Shown in pieces: positions 32,570 to 41,441 of a stretch of 64,000 nucleotides of DNA. The notes below the pieces were generated by a model. The model made no database searches and was not told the origin of the DNA. It worked only from the letters and a program-made list of their open reading frames with translations. The position numbers and the translations under genes are program-made. This DNA is from Salibacterium lacus (lineage in GTDB: Bacteria > Bacillota > Bacilli > Bacillales > Marinococcaceae): NCBI RefSeq assembly GCF_042684865.1, contig NZ_JBHUML010000002.1:124001-188000 (forward strand), written 5' to 3'. Numbering within the stretch: the first letter of the stretch is position 1; each line of letters starts with the position of its first letter.

Positions 32570-32986
32570 ATGGCCCGTGGCGTTAATTTTTTAATAAAAG
32601 TGAACACTGCCAATTCGGACACTCCTTCCTATGAAGCTGTTGCCGCTCAGCGGAGTGGTACCTTTAACAGGGGTTATGACACAATTGACATGACCAGCAA
32701 GGACAATAGCGGGTGGCAGGATTCCGATTACGGAAACGGTAATTGGTCCATCAGTGGCAGCGGGGTGTTGGAAGAAGAAGACCCAGCTCTTGATGCTTTG
32801 GATGCAGCATTTTTGGCGGCAGAAACCGTAATGGTGCAGTTTGAGTTTGCGAGCGGTAAAAAGTATGAAGGGGAGGCGGTTATCACTGATTTCAGTATAG
32901 AAGCGCCTCACGATGATGTAGCAACGTATTCTCTGGAGCTGACTGGCAAGGGTAAATACGAAGAAATTGAAGCATCCGCATCATAA
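32570..32986 (+). CDS. Major tail protein
   Basis: A 138-residue TP901-1-type tube protein: MARGVNFLIKVNT at the start, then AAQRSGTFNRGYDTIDMTSK and ITDFSIEAPHDDVATYSLEL near the end. It polymerises into the tail tube on the tape measure. AAAGGAGG precedes the ATG. Confidence 0.87.
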   Translation: MARGVNFLIKVNTANSDTPSYEAVAAQRSGTFNRGYDTIDMTSKDNSGWQDSDYGNGNWSISGSGVLEEEDPALDALDAAFLAAETVMVQFEFASGKKYEGEAVITDFSIEAPHDDVATYSLELTGKGKYEEIEASAS

Positions 32987-33036
32987 TCAGGAGAGGGTGA
33001 GCCCCTCTCCTTTTCTTTAAGAAGGAAGGTGACGAT

Positions 33037-33384
33037 ATGACAGAAATAACATTGGGCGGCGAAAAACGACAATTGCGCTTTTCCCATATTGCCATGAAAT
33101 CGATGGAAGAACACTACAATATGGGGCTGGCACGGGTTTTCAAAGAGGTAGACATGGAATCAATCGATAACATGGCCGTGATGATATGGGCATGCCTGCG
33201 CCGTTTTGATAAAAGTGTAAGCATGGATGATGTAGAAATATGGCTGGATGACTCTATCGAAAACGGAGAAACGTCCTATGAAGAGATCGGGGAGAAGATT
33301 CAGGAAGTGTTCCAAAACAGCATGCTGGTAAAACAGGCGACACCAGAGTCTGAAGACAAATCAAAAAACAAAACAGGGGCTTAG
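33037..33384 (+). CDS. Tail assembly chaperone G
   Basis: A 115-residue protein lying between the major tail protein and tape measure genes, the usual place of gpG. It begins MTEITLGGEKRQLRFSHIAM. Near its 3' end is a slippery heptamer at 33363-33369 that allows some ribosomes to shift to the -1 frame and make the longer GT protein. Confidence 0.85.
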   Translation: MTEITLGGEKRQLRFSHIAMKSMEEHYNMGLARVFKEVDMESIDNMAVMIWACLRRFDKSVSMDDVEIWLDDSIENGETSYEEIGEKIQEVFQNSMLVKQATPESEDKSKNKTGA

Positions 33385-33659
33385 ATTGGGGGAGGCGTGA
33401 GCAGTACGCTTATGGTTGGCTTGATCTAAGCCCCAGTGAATTTTGGGACATGACACCGCGGGTTTTTGAGTTAAAGCTAGAAGGTTTGATGGAGAAAGAA
33501 GCCTGGACTGCGCTGCTGCAGAGGAAGGCGAAAACGGAGAAAAAGGTAAGCCTGGATAGCTTGTTAGGAAGAGAACCGGAAGTAGATCCAGACAAGGTTG
33601 TATCCATCAAAGAACATCAGGACTTGATGAAAGAAATGGAAAAGAAATTTGCAAAGTAA
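33037..33659 (+). CDS. Tail assembly chaperone GT (-1 frameshift product)
   Basis: Shifting back one base at A AAA AAC (33363-33369) continues the frame through KKQNRGLDWGRREQ and then YAYGWLDLSPSEFWDMTPR to a TAA at 33657. The second part resembles the T domains of siphovirus chaperones. The product would be about 206 residues. The T part has no good start of its own, which supports frameshifting. Confidence 0.82.
33363..33369 (+). promoter_or_regulatory. Slippery heptamer for -1 ribosomal frameshifting
   Basis: The sequence A AAA AAC is in the correct phase with the G frame and lies 13 nt before its stop. The Z-position shift carries ribosomes into the T frame without any intervening stop. 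Confidence 0.85.
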
Positions 33660-33710
33660 CTCCTGTTTCAGGGGTTATTTTTTGTGCCTTGGAAAGGCAG
33701 GTGAAACAGA

Positions 33711-35972
33711 ATGGCTACACTGTCAGAAATGAGCGTCAAAATCGGGGCGGATACCTCTGGCTTTGAAAAAGGGATGCAAAACGCAGCCAAGAAAATGGAC
33801 TCTGTCGGCAAAGGAATGCGGAATGTCGGCGGTGCTATGACCAAATGGGTATCCGGGCCGATGGCTGGCGCGACAGCTGGACTTGGAGCACTTGTCGGCA
33901 AGACTGCCCAGGCAGGAGACGAGGCTGCTAAAAATGCCCGAAAAGTCGGCGTCAGCACGGAAGCTTATCAGGAATACCAATACGCGCTTGGCCAAGCGGG
34001 CATGAGTTCAGAGGATACAGACAAGGCCCTGGGGCGCCTTAACCAACGTATGGGGCAGGCGGCTGCTGGTAACGAAAAGTACGCAGACGCGCTTACGGGT
34101 GTGGGCGTGAACATGGAAGACGTGAAAAACGGCTCCATATCAACTGATGAAGCTATGATGCAGTCTCTTGAAACGTTAAGTGGTATGGAAAACGAACAGG
34201 AAAGGGCTGCAGCTGCTACCGAACTGTTTGGTACCAAGATGGCTCGTGAAATGATGCCGGCACTTGAAGCTGGGGCCGGAGGCATTGAAGATGCCCGTAA
34301 AAAGGCGCAGGAGCTCGGCATTGTTATCGGTGACGAAGCTGCTCAAAAATCAGAGGCTTTTAATGACAAAATGGAAGACTTGGGCGCGCGCATGAAAGGG
34401 CTGGGACAGGAAATCGGTTCTAAGCTCATACCTATCATTATGGACCAGCTCATTCCTGCGTTTGAGAATAATATTCTCCCTATGTTTGAGAAAGTCGGAA
34501 ATAAAATCGTCGATGTTGTGGACTGGTTTACAAACCTCAGTCCTCAAATGCAAGGGGTGGCTGCAGCTGGTGCGGCTTTAGCAGCTGCCCTGGGGCCGAT
34601 GCTTGTGGTTCTCGGAAGTATTGTCAGCGCCGTTACGAAGATCACTCCACTATTTACGGCGTTGGGGACTGTCATGGGGACGGTATCAGCCCCAGTTTTG
34701 GCTGTTGTGGCAGCTGTCGCCGCATTAGCTGCAGGACTGGTTTACCTCTGGAACACGAATGACGACTTTCGAGAAGCGCTTATCAGCGCATGGGAAAAAA
34801 TAAAACAGGTCGGCATGACCGTGTTCAATACTGTTAAAGATTTTTTGTTACAGACATGGGAGCAGATTCAGTCCGAAACAAAGGCTGTTTGGGATTCAAT
34901 CAAAAGTGCTGTACAGACAGTGATGGACGCTATTTCAAATATCATTGAAACCGTATGGTCGTACATTCAGACGCAATGGGATAAATACGGAGAGTATATT
35001 CTGGATGCTGCTAAGTCGATATGGGATCTCATTAAAACAACAATTGAGAATGCCATAACTATTGTCTCTAATATCATCCAGACGGTGATGAACCTCATTT
35101 CCGGCGACTGGGAAACAGCCTGGCAGAACATCAAGACGATTGGCCAGACGCTCTGGGATCAGATTAAAGCTGTGGTAGAGACAGCTATTGATATTGTGAA
35201 AAACGTTATCCAGGCCACAATGAAAGCCATTAAAAACATTATTCAAAGTATCTGGAACGCTGTTAAAGGCGTTATTCAATCGGTGTTAAATAGAATTAAA
35301 AACTTGATTTCAAACGCATGGAACGGTATTTCTAGTACAATTAGCAGTATTTTGAATGGGGTTAAGTCCACCATTAGCAGCATATGGAACGGCATTAAAA
35401 ATACAATTTCTACCGTTGTTAATAACATCAGGAGCACGATAAGTGATATTTTTAATTCTTTATCTGATGTTGTAACTAGTGCTATGGATAACGTTAGTGG
35501 GGCAGTAAAGACAGGAATAAACAATGCGTACGAGACTATAACGGGCATAGTTTCTAAATTTTTCGATGCTGGTAAAAACATTGTTACGAGTATCGCTGAT
35601 GGGATAAAAAGTGCAATGGGAAAAGTAACAGGGGCTATGGAAGATATGGTAAGTAAGGCTCGTGATTTCTTACCTTTTTCACCTGCAAAAGAAGGCCCTC
35701 TTAAAGATTTAAATAAATTGAATTTTGGAGGACCTATATCAGATTCTATATTAAAAGATAAAAGAGTTATCCAAAATGCCATGAATTCCGCATTAACAGT
35801 GAATGAACCCAAGATGAATTTAGGATCAACGTCAACTCCTTTAGAAAAGAAACGGAGTACAAAGGGAGCTGATATTAGGCTGAACCAAACGATAAATGGC
35901 ATTCAGCCTGGTGATGTACAGCGTGAAACACAACGCGCACTTCGACGTCTAGCAACAGATTTTAATGTTTAG
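33711..35972 (+). CDS. Tape measure protein
   Basis: A 753-residue protein. The N-terminal part (VKIGADTSGFEKGMQNAAKK, MAREMMPALEAGAGG) is a typical tape measure start. A hydrophobic middle (about residues 280-350) precedes a long array of about 11-residue helical units with regular W/F, such as SIWNGIKNTIS. Length sets tail length; about 750 residues implies a tail near 110 nm by the usual 0.15 nm per residue rule. The 3' third is more AT-rich than the rest, suggesting mosaic origin. Confidence 0.93.
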   Translation: MATLSEMSVKIGADTSGFEKGMQNAAKKMDSVGKGMRNVGGAMTKWVSGPMAGATAGLGALVGKTAQAGDEAAKNARKVGVSTEAYQEYQYALGQAGMSSEDTDKALGRLNQRMGQAAAGNEKYADALTGVGVNMEDVKNGSISTDEAMMQSLETLSGMENEQERAAAATELFGTKMAREMMPALEAGAGGIEDARKKAQELGIVIGDEAAQKSEAFNDKMEDLGARMKGLGQEIGSKLIPIIMDQLIPAFENNILPMFEKVGNKIVDVVDWFTNLSPQMQGVAAAGAALAAALGPMLVVLGSIVSAVTKITPLFTALGTVMGTVSAPVLAVVAAVAALAAGLVYLWNTNDDFREALISAWEKIKQVGMTVFNTVKDFLLQTWEQIQSETKAVWDSIKSAVQTVMDAISNIIETVWSYIQTQWDKYGEYILDAAKSIWDLIKTTIENAITIVSNIIQTVMNLISGDWETAWQNIKTIGQTLWDQIKAVVETAIDIVKNVIQATMKAIKNIIQSIWNAVKGVIQSVLNRIKNLISNAWNGISSTISSILNGVKSTISSIWNGIKNTISTVVNNIRSTISDIFNSLSDVVTSAMDNVSGAVKTGINNAYETITGIVSKFFDAGKNIVTSIADGIKSAMGKVTGAMEDMVSKARDFLPFSPAKEGPLKDLNKLNFGGPISDSILKDKRVIQNAMNSALTVNEPKMNLGSTSTPLEKKRSTKGADIRLNQTINGIQPGDVQRETQRALRRLATDFNV

Positions 35973-35983
35973 GAGGTGTCGAT

Positions 35984-36856
35984 GTGAAAAAGAGAATTGA
36001 ATATATCCCGCCGCATGGGGGGAGCGTAATATTCGGCACTTTCACACCGTTTCGTTTGATGGAAACGGAAGGATTCGGGAATACAAGGTTGTCTGAACAG
36101 GTGCAACGATCCCCATATCAAGTGGGGGAGTCATTATTAGGGGTAAGGGCTGATTCTCGCGTGCTAACCATGAGAGTGAAGGTAATAGGAAATAACACAA
36201 AGGAGCTAGACGAATGGAAAAATGAGCTTTCCAGAACTTTAGCCATGGACCCTACAACTGCTTTAAATGACGTACAAACAGGATTATTAAGATACTACCG
36301 TCAAAATCTAGCTACTGTCGAACTTCCTGTAATTCCAAGGGATAGTCCTCAATATTCCGATGAAACCCACCGTATATCAGAAGCTGATATAGAATTTTAT
36401 AGCCCACATCCCTACTGGCGTGAAACGCAAGATACTTTTATAGAAATGATGGAATCGGGCGGTTTTGAGTTCCCAATGAACATGCCCTTAGAAATGTCCA
36501 CGTTTAATTTACAGCAAGAAATCGAGAATCAAGGTGATATTCCGGTTCATCCTTTCTTCCGGATTTATGGCTCTGTCACGCAGCCACGGTTAATGAATTT
36601 AACCACCGATGAAATGATCGAGATATCAGGCAGTGTTGCGGAAGGGGAATATGTAGAAATTCAAACTGGGTTTGGGCGAAAGAGAATTGAGATAGTGCAA
36701 AACGGGACGAGAGAAAACGCCATGAATCGGTTAAATATTAACAACAGCACGTTCTTCCAGCTACAGCGGGGGATAAACACGATACGCTTTGAAGCGGATC
36801 AAAATACGAGCGGCAGGGCGCTTGTATATTGGCGTGCTAGATATGGGGGTGTGTAA
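35984..36856 (+). CDS. Distal tail protein
   Basis: A 290-residue protein following the tape measure gene, in the place of Dit. It has a siphovirus-tail pattern: FTPFRLMETEGFGNTRLSEQ, RVLTMRVKVIGNNTKELDEW, and HPYWRE. The C-terminal half is a jelly-roll-like region. It forms the hub between tube and tip. GTG 35984 follows AGGAGG. Confidence 0.85.
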   Translation: MKKRIEYIPPHGGSVIFGTFTPFRLMETEGFGNTRLSEQVQRSPYQVGESLLGVRADSRVLTMRVKVIGNNTKELDEWKNELSRTLAMDPTTALNDVQTGLLRYYRQNLATVELPVIPRDSPQYSDETHRISEADIEFYSPHPYWRETQDTFIEMMESGGFEFPMNMPLEMSTFNLQQEIENQGDIPVHPFFRIYGSVTQPRLMNLTTDEMIEISGSVAEGEYVEIQTGFGRKRIEIVQNGTRENAMNRLNINNSTFFQLQRGINTIRFEADQNTSGRALVYWRARYGGV

Positions 36857-37942
36857 ATGTTCTATCTTTTAGATGGATCAACGAGAGAGCCAGTTGCTAT
36901 CTTCGAGGACTATCAGAAATTAGAATGGAAGCGGTCTTTATATAGGCCCGGCACGTTCAATATGACGATAAACACAAACCAGTATAACGCACGGTATCTC
37001 CAAAAAAGGACAGTTTTTATACCTGATAATGATGAGCCAGTATTTATTGTAGAGCAAATAGAAGCTAAGGAAAATGAGAACGGAAAAGAAGATGAAACAA
37101 TGACAGTTACGGGCCGTTCTATTGGGGGGATGTTTGAAGAGAGAATAGCCCTACCGCCAACCGATGATTCTCGTGACAGAGTTGACAACGTACCAGCAGA
37201 ACACGCCATAAAACACTATGTCCGGCAAAATGCAGAATCAAACGCGGCGCCAGTTCGTCGTGTTCCAGGATTAGTGATTCAAGCCGGACAAGGACGTGGG
37301 GAAGCTATCACGTATAATGCACGGTTTCAAACCGTGTCCGAAGTACTCGAAGACATTGGAAATACTACCGGTTCAGGTTGGGAGATCCTTTTGAACGACA
37401 ATAACGAATATGCGTTTGATACCATCCACGGCTTAGACCGTAGCGAAGACGTGTTCTTTGATGTGGAGTTTGATACCGCACTTTCTCAAAGTTGGTTAAC
37501 CAGCGATATGGACCAAAAAACCTTTGCTTATGTCGCAGGTCAGGGTGAAGGCGTCGACAGGCAGATGGTTGAATACTATTTAGCTGATGATGAACCTGCA
37601 GGTTTTGACAGGCGAGAACTATTTGTAGACGCGAGAGACACCGATAGCGACTTGGACCAAAGAGGGCGCACGAAACTAAAGGAAACAGAAGAAGAGGATA
37701 TATTCGAGACAGAAGTAGATCCGTTCGGCTCCTTTCAGTATCGCCGCGATTGGGATTTGGGTGATATTGTCACCATGAGAAATCGGAGATGGGGAATACA
37801 AAAAGCTGTCCGTATTGTAGCGGTGAAAACAGTTATTCAGGATGACAAAGAAATCATTACGGTAGAAGTAGGGCGTCCGTGGCCAACGATTAAGAGCAGG
37901 ATTGAAACCCTGACAGAAGATGAAGCAGGGAAGAGGGTGTAA
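36857..37942 (+). CDS. Tail tip protein (ReqiPepy6 gp37-like)
   Basis: A 361-residue protein starting MFYLLDGSTREPVAIFEDYQ with KLEWKRSLYRPGTFNMTIN, VTGRSIGGMFEERIALPP and YRRDWDLGDIVTMRNRRWGI. This is the pattern of the gp37-like tail family that occupies the Tal/tip position. No peptidase domain is attached. It directly follows the distal tail gene without a gap. Confidence 0.82.
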   Translation: MFYLLDGSTREPVAIFEDYQKLEWKRSLYRPGTFNMTINTNQYNARYLQKRTVFIPDNDEPVFIVEQIEAKENENGKEDETMTVTGRSIGGMFEERIALPPTDDSRDRVDNVPAEHAIKHYVRQNAESNAAPVRRVPGLVIQAGQGRGEAITYNARFQTVSEVLEDIGNTTGSGWEILLNDNNEYAFDTIHGLDRSEDVFFDVEFDTALSQSWLTSDMDQKTFAYVAGQGEGVDRQMVEYYLADDEPAGFDRRELFVDARDTDSDLDQRGRTKLKETEEEDIFETEVDPFGSFQYRRDWDLGDIVTMRNRRWGIQKAVRIVAVKTVIQDDKEIITVEVGRPWPTIKSRIETLTEDEAGKRV

Positions 37943-37944
37943 AT

Positions 37945-38727
37945 ATGCAGAGATACGCTTTTTTCAATTCAGAAGATGGCGACAGAGTTTATAGCGCGGA
38001 AGATTGGGCGCGTATATTCTCTCGTATAGCCAAAGATGGATACGTCGACGGAGAAGAAGAAGAATTAGAGGTATCAGCTACAGACCCCGAAACATTAGGG
38101 GTTCGTGTAGGGCTTGGCGCAGCATGGGTGCAAGGCCGCATTTACCAGATATACGATAGCGCAGAAACCTTGTCATTATCAGATGCAGACCTGGACAATC
38201 CCCGCATTGATCGAATTGTCGTTCGCCTTAATTACAGTGAAAGGCTGATCGAAGTTGCAGTGAGTGAAGGGCCACCTTCAACAAACCCTGAACCACCCGA
38301 GTTAACGCGTAATTCCTCTGCTTATGAATTATCATTAGCCCAGGTATATGTAGCCCCAGGAGTCACCAGCATTTCTGATACCGATATTACAGATGAACGG
38401 GAAGACGAAGAATTATGCGGGGAATCGTATTCTCTGGTAAACCGACCACTGGAAGAAGATTTATATAATCACCTGGCTAACAACGTTGTTCATGAAGTCG
38501 ATTCTGATAATACGGAAATGACTTATTCCGGCGACGAATTGACCTTTGTGGAGGATTATAAAAACGGGTCCCTAGTAAAACAAACAGAGCTCACCTACTC
38601 AAGCGGCGATTTAACAGAAGTAAGGGAGCGGTATTATGACAACGAAGGCCATTTGACTGATGACTATACGTTGGTGCTGAATTATTCAAACGGTGATCTA
38701 ACTTCTGTTACAAGGAGTGAAAATTGA
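37945..38727 (+). CDS. Baseplate or receptor-binding protein
   Basis: A 260-residue protein. The N-terminal half (FFNSEDGDRVYSAEDWARIF, VRVGLGAAWVQGRIYQIYDS) matches the base part of phage structural proteins that attach fibres. The C-terminal part has repeats of SGDLT/NGDLT type strands (about residues 190-260) that look like beta structure for receptor contact. It likely determines host range with the next protein. Confidence 0.7.
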   Translation: MQRYAFFNSEDGDRVYSAEDWARIFSRIAKDGYVDGEEEELEVSATDPETLGVRVGLGAAWVQGRIYQIYDSAETLSLSDADLDNPRIDRIVVRLNYSERLIEVAVSEGPPSTNPEPPELTRNSSAYELSLAQVYVAPGVTSISDTDITDEREDEELCGESYSLVNRPLEEDLYNHLANNVVHEVDSDNTEMTYSGDELTFVEDYKNGSLVKQTELTYSSGDLTEVRERYYDNEGHLTDDYTLVLNYSNGDLTSVTRSEN

Positions 38728-39143
38728 TGTGGCCAGTATTTGCAAGAATAGGGCGGGTAATATCAAAGCTGAATGAATTGGAAAGCACAATAGATAACAT
38801 TATGAACCAGGTAAACACGATTGACAGTAATACAGACAGCCTAGAAAGTCGGTTGACTTCATCCAGGGCCAATAATCTTGATGATATAAGACCGAGCCAT
38901 ATAAGAAGTATTCAGTCTATTTCAGAAGGGATAAATTCAAGTGACGGACCCGGTGTATCTATTAGTATTTCCTCTGTCAATACCAGTAAGTCCTCCATTA
39001 TAATGCACAATTCCGGAGATAGTAGTGATCCCGGAGGAAACCATCCTACGGTTTATTTTGAAAGTAGTAGTGAAATAACGGTTCTAAGAGATGTGGAAAC
39101 AGGCAGTATATATTGTGATATTCAAATAATAGAATTTTGGTAA
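38727..39143 (+). CDS. Small tail fibre protein
   Basis: A 138-residue protein. An N-terminal coiled coil (LNELESTIDNIMNQVNTIDS) suggests a trimer, followed by a Ser/Asn-rich beta region. ATG 38727 lies nine bases after AAGGAG and overlaps the previous stop. It is probably a fibre tip or adaptor. Confidence 0.6.
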   Translation: MWPVFARIGRVISKLNELESTIDNIMNQVNTIDSNTDSLESRLTSSRANNLDDIRPSHIRSIQSISEGINSSDGPGVSISISSVNTSKSSIIMHNSGDSSDPGGNHPTVYFESSSEITVLRDVETGSIYCDIQIIEFW

Positions 39144-39156
39144 GGGAGGGGATAAA

Positions 39157-39348
39157 ATGTTTTATTCAATTCAATTAAGAAAAGACGATACTGTAAAAAC
39201 GGTGGCTTCTACTCCTGAAAAGTTAGAAGGGGAAAATATTATCCAGATAGACCCTGAAAAATATAAAAATCCTGGAGAAAGAAGAGGATTGATTTTCAAA
39301 AAGTACAACCGAAAAACCGGAGAATTTGAGGAACCGAACGCCGATTAA
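39157..39348 (+). CDS. Small tail-region protein
   Basis: A 63-residue protein (MFYSIQLRKDDTVKTVASTP, IDPEKYKNPGERRG) without a known function. GGGAGG lies before ATG 39157. It stands where XkdX-like proteins occur, but lacks their motif. Confidence 0.55.
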   Translation: MFYSIQLRKDDTVKTVASTPEKLEGENIIQIDPEKYKNPGERRGLIFKKYNRKTGEFEEPNAD

Positions 39349-39385
39349 TAGGGCGTATTTTTTATGCTTTCTTAAGGGGGCCAGT

Positions 39386-39607
39386 ATGGAAGATAAGGTG
39401 GATGAAATCAAACATCGTGTAGAAAAAATAGAGGCATGGAAATCAAAAACGGAAACACGCATTGCTATTGTTGAAGCAGATGTGAAGACAGTAAAGAAGC
39501 AGCTTGGAAAAATCGAAAGTAACACCACTTGGCTCCTGCGGTTAATTGTAGGGGCTATTTTATTAGCTTTGTTGAGAATCTTATTTGAAAGTTCGATTAT
39601 TTTATAA
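39386..39607 (+). CDS. XhlA-like lysis-associated protein
   Basis: A 73-residue protein with an N-terminal coiled coil (DEIKHRVEKIEAWKSKTETR, VEADVKTVKKQLGKIESN) and a C-terminal transmembrane helix (about 50-71). This is the layout of haemolysin XhlA of PBSX, which works with the holin. ATG 39386 follows AAGGGGG. Confidence 0.82.
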   Translation: MEDKVDEIKHRVEKIEAWKSKTETRIAIVEADVKTVKKQLGKIESNTTWLLRLIVGAILLALLRILFESSIIL

Positions 39608-39621
39608 GGAGATGATGTAGC

Positions 39622-39897
39622 ATGACGGAAATTTTGGCAACAGCAACGGCAGTGGCTCCAATTACAGCAGCATTAGTAGAAGCATTGAAGAAAACGGGAT
39701 ATATCCCGAAGAACCTCACGCCGATCTCAGCCTTGCTGGTCGGTTTTTTACTTGGCGCAGCAAGCTTACCTGTTTTTGAGATAGCTTTAGCTCATGCCAT
39801 GTGGGCAGGTGGAATATCAGGACTCGCTGCTGTTGGCCTGTTTGAACTTGGCAAGCAGTCGAAAGGAGGTCGTACTAATGCCAATGATCGCACTTGA
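39622..39897 (+). CDS. Holin (A118-type)
   Basis: A 91-residue membrane protein: VAPITAALVEALKKTGYIPK, then two hydrophobic helices (about 36-52 and 56-76, with WAGGISGLAAVGLFELGKQS) and a polar tail. It matches the Hol118-like holin plan. It overlaps the amidase start by 20 nt and would make the membrane lesions for lysis. Confidence 0.82.
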   Translation: MTEILATATAVAPITAALVEALKKTGYIPKNLTPISALLVGFLLGAASLPVFEIALAHAMWAGGISGLAAVGLFELGKQSKGGRTNANDRT

Positions 39898-40672
39898 TAT
39901 TGGGCACGGTTCCGATACATTTCCACCTGACAAAGGAATATACCGAAATGGTAAAGCTTACCCGGAACACGAATTCAACTCTGATGTGGCCATGCGGCTC
40001 CAGGATATCTTGGAACGGCATGGCATTTCTGTTTGGCTGCCGCAGCCACCGAACTCAAAGGAAGTGAGTCTGACAACCAGGGTCAATGCAGCTAACAGAC
40101 GTGACGTGGATCTTTATTGGAGCATTCACGCTAATGCCGGAGGGGCATGTGGTGTGTGTTCTTTCTACTGGTACACCTCAAACACCGGTAAAAGGCTGGC
40201 AAAAATGTTTGCAAAGCACATGGAAGCAGCAGGTTTTGAGACGCATGGAGATGGCACACATGCTTCTATGCTTGGAAGTTGGACTAACTTGTATGTCTGC
40301 CGTAAAACAAGCATGACAGCCGTTCTAACTGAAAATGGGTTTATGGATGATGACGGCGATTTTCAAGGTATATTCGGTAAGGACAAAGAAATATACCGGC
40401 AGTGTGTAGCTGAAACACATGCAAAGATACTCTGCGAATACTTCGGTATCCCGTATAAAAGTGTGAAATCAAAGGAGGAAGACGACATGAATGAAGTACT
40501 TGATGGCAATACAAAGGCAGCCTGGACACCAACAATCAAAAGGTGGGCGGATCCAGAACAGCAGCGAAATCCGATTGGCCAGTCCTGGGTAGAAAAAATC
40601 GAAAATGATGAAATGACGTATTCTGAGCTAATACGGTTGATGGGAGAAGAGAGGAAAAGAGGACTGGCATAA
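39878..40672 (+). CDS. N-acetylmuramoyl-L-alanine amidase (endolysin)
   Basis: A 264-residue protein with an amidase_3 domain: ALDIGHGSD at the start (zinc His), HEFN (Glu), DLYWSIHANAGG (His) and AVLTENGFMDDD (catalytic Glu). The last 60 residues hold a short helical domain (WVEKIENDEMTYSELIRLMG) perhaps for wall binding. AAAGGAGG precedes ATG 39878. It cleaves the stem peptide from muramic acid at lysis. Confidence 0.92.
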   Translation: MPMIALDIGHGSDTFPPDKGIYRNGKAYPEHEFNSDVAMRLQDILERHGISVWLPQPPNSKEVSLTTRVNAANRRDVDLYWSIHANAGGACGVCSFYWYTSNTGKRLAKMFAKHMEAAGFETHGDGTHASMLGSWTNLYVCRKTSMTAVLTENGFMDDDGDFQGIFGKDKEIYRQCVAETHAKILCEYFGIPYKSVKSKEEDDMNEVLDGNTKAAWTPTIKRWADPEQQRNPIGQSWVEKIENDEMTYSELIRLMGEERKRGLA

Positions 40673-40707
40673 AAAAGAGCAGGAGGCTTTACTCTTGCTC
40701 TTTTTTT
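40671..40707 (+). terminator. Terminator of the late operon
   Basis: AAAAAAGAGCA (40671-40681) pairs with TGCTCTTTTTT (40696-40706) across 14 nt, with a T tract. It lies at the stop of the amidase gene. Confidence 0.88.
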
Positions 40708-40822
40708 ATTTAAAAGTTGATTGAATGTAATGTTATCATGATTTGCCTAATCGCTTTTAGGAGAAAAGTGACATTTTATAGGATGGCTATTTATAGAAAT
40801 CATAGAGGTTTTGAATGATTGC

Positions 40823-40831
40823 TGATATACT
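40823..40831 (+). promoter_or_regulatory. Extended -10 promoter of the lipoprotein gene
   Basis: TG-A-TATACT (40823-40831) is an extended -10 element 34 bp before ATG 40865. No good -35 is present. Confidence 0.4.
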
Positions 40832-40864
40832 AAAGAGTAGCAATAATGTCAAGGGAGGATTGAA

Positions 40865-41365
40865 ATGAAAAAAATATCACGCTATATCTGTTCCTTCATG
40901 TTAATGTTACTCCTTCTTAATGGTTGTGGTTTAAATAATGGCGGGAATAACAGTTCAAGCCACGATATATTTCAACATAAGGGATCTGTGATTGGTGATA
41001 ACAGTGCAGTAATTAATATAATTGGGCAATTGCAACGCAATCAGGAATTCGAGGAATTATCGCTTGAAACAAAAGAAAAACCATATGGAATGAGTATAAA
41101 GTATGGAAAAATCGATTCAAATATAACAGAAAAAGAATATAAAGAGACAGCAATTCATAACGCAACCTTCCTATTTGCGTTAATTGACAATGCGGAATGG
41201 GTTACCTTTGATTTTGACGATGATAAATATAAAATCGATAGATTACAACTACAGGATTGGTATGATGAAAATTTAAATAAATTTACTAATGAAGAAGAAT
41301 TAGAAACCTTTGTCCAAAAAACAATAGACGAAAATAAAATAAATCAGTTTTTTACAAAGAGTTAA
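40865..41365 (+). CDS. DUF4825-type lipoprotein next to attR
   Basis: A 166-residue protein with a lipoprotein signal peptide (LMLLLLNGC, lipidated Cys about residue 22), a short linker and a DUF4825-like domain (HKGSVIGDNSAVINIIGQL). It would sit on the outer face of the membrane. The gene is AT-rich, has its own promoter and follows the late terminator, so it is probably expressed in the lysogen. Function unknown. Confidence 0.75.
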   Translation: MKKISRYICSFMLMLLLLNGCGLNNGGNNSSSHDIFQHKGSVIGDNSAVINIIGQLQRNQEFEELSLETKEKPYGMSIKYGKIDSNITEKEYKETAIHNATFLFALIDNAEWVTFDFDDDKYKIDRLQLQDWYDENLNKFTNEEELETFVQKTIDENKINQFFTKS

Positions 41366-41413
41366 CTTCTTCTTTATGAACGAGTAAGTTAAAGGAAGAA
41401 ACTCGAAGAACGT

Positions 41414-41441
41414 ATACATATAACATAAGAAGGGCAATGAA
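41414..41441 (+). other. attR: right junction of the sigK intervening element
   Basis: The core AGGGCAATGAA (41431-41441) repeats that of attL. The prophage arm 41414-41437 is complementary to the attL arm 3433-3456 at 20 of 24 positions. Codons AAG GGC AAT GAA at 41430-41441 keep the frame of sigK, so recombination in the core joins ...KEGNE to ISLIDVLEE. Confidence 0.88.

Larger units (their letters stand above)
3422..41430. mobile_element. 38,009-bp sigK-intervening prophage (skin-like)
   Basis: The interval between the two copies of the 11-bp core is 38,009 bp. It encodes, in phage order, a serine recombinase, lysogeny control, replication, packaging, head, tail and lysis genes, none of the core ones obviously broken, so it appears to be an intact siphovirus-type prophage. 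Host sigK sequence flanks both sides in the same reading frame. The early module is collinear with the skin yqaI-yqaO genes, but the late module is of the HK97/cos type, unlike the PBSX-like late genes of skin. Excision would restore sigK; integration into any genome would inactivate it. Confidence 0.93.

Noticed and set aside
34800..35480. Periodic DNA in the tape measure gene considered as a tandem repeat
   Set aside because: The periodicity comes from the 11-residue protein repeats and the DNA copies are divergent.
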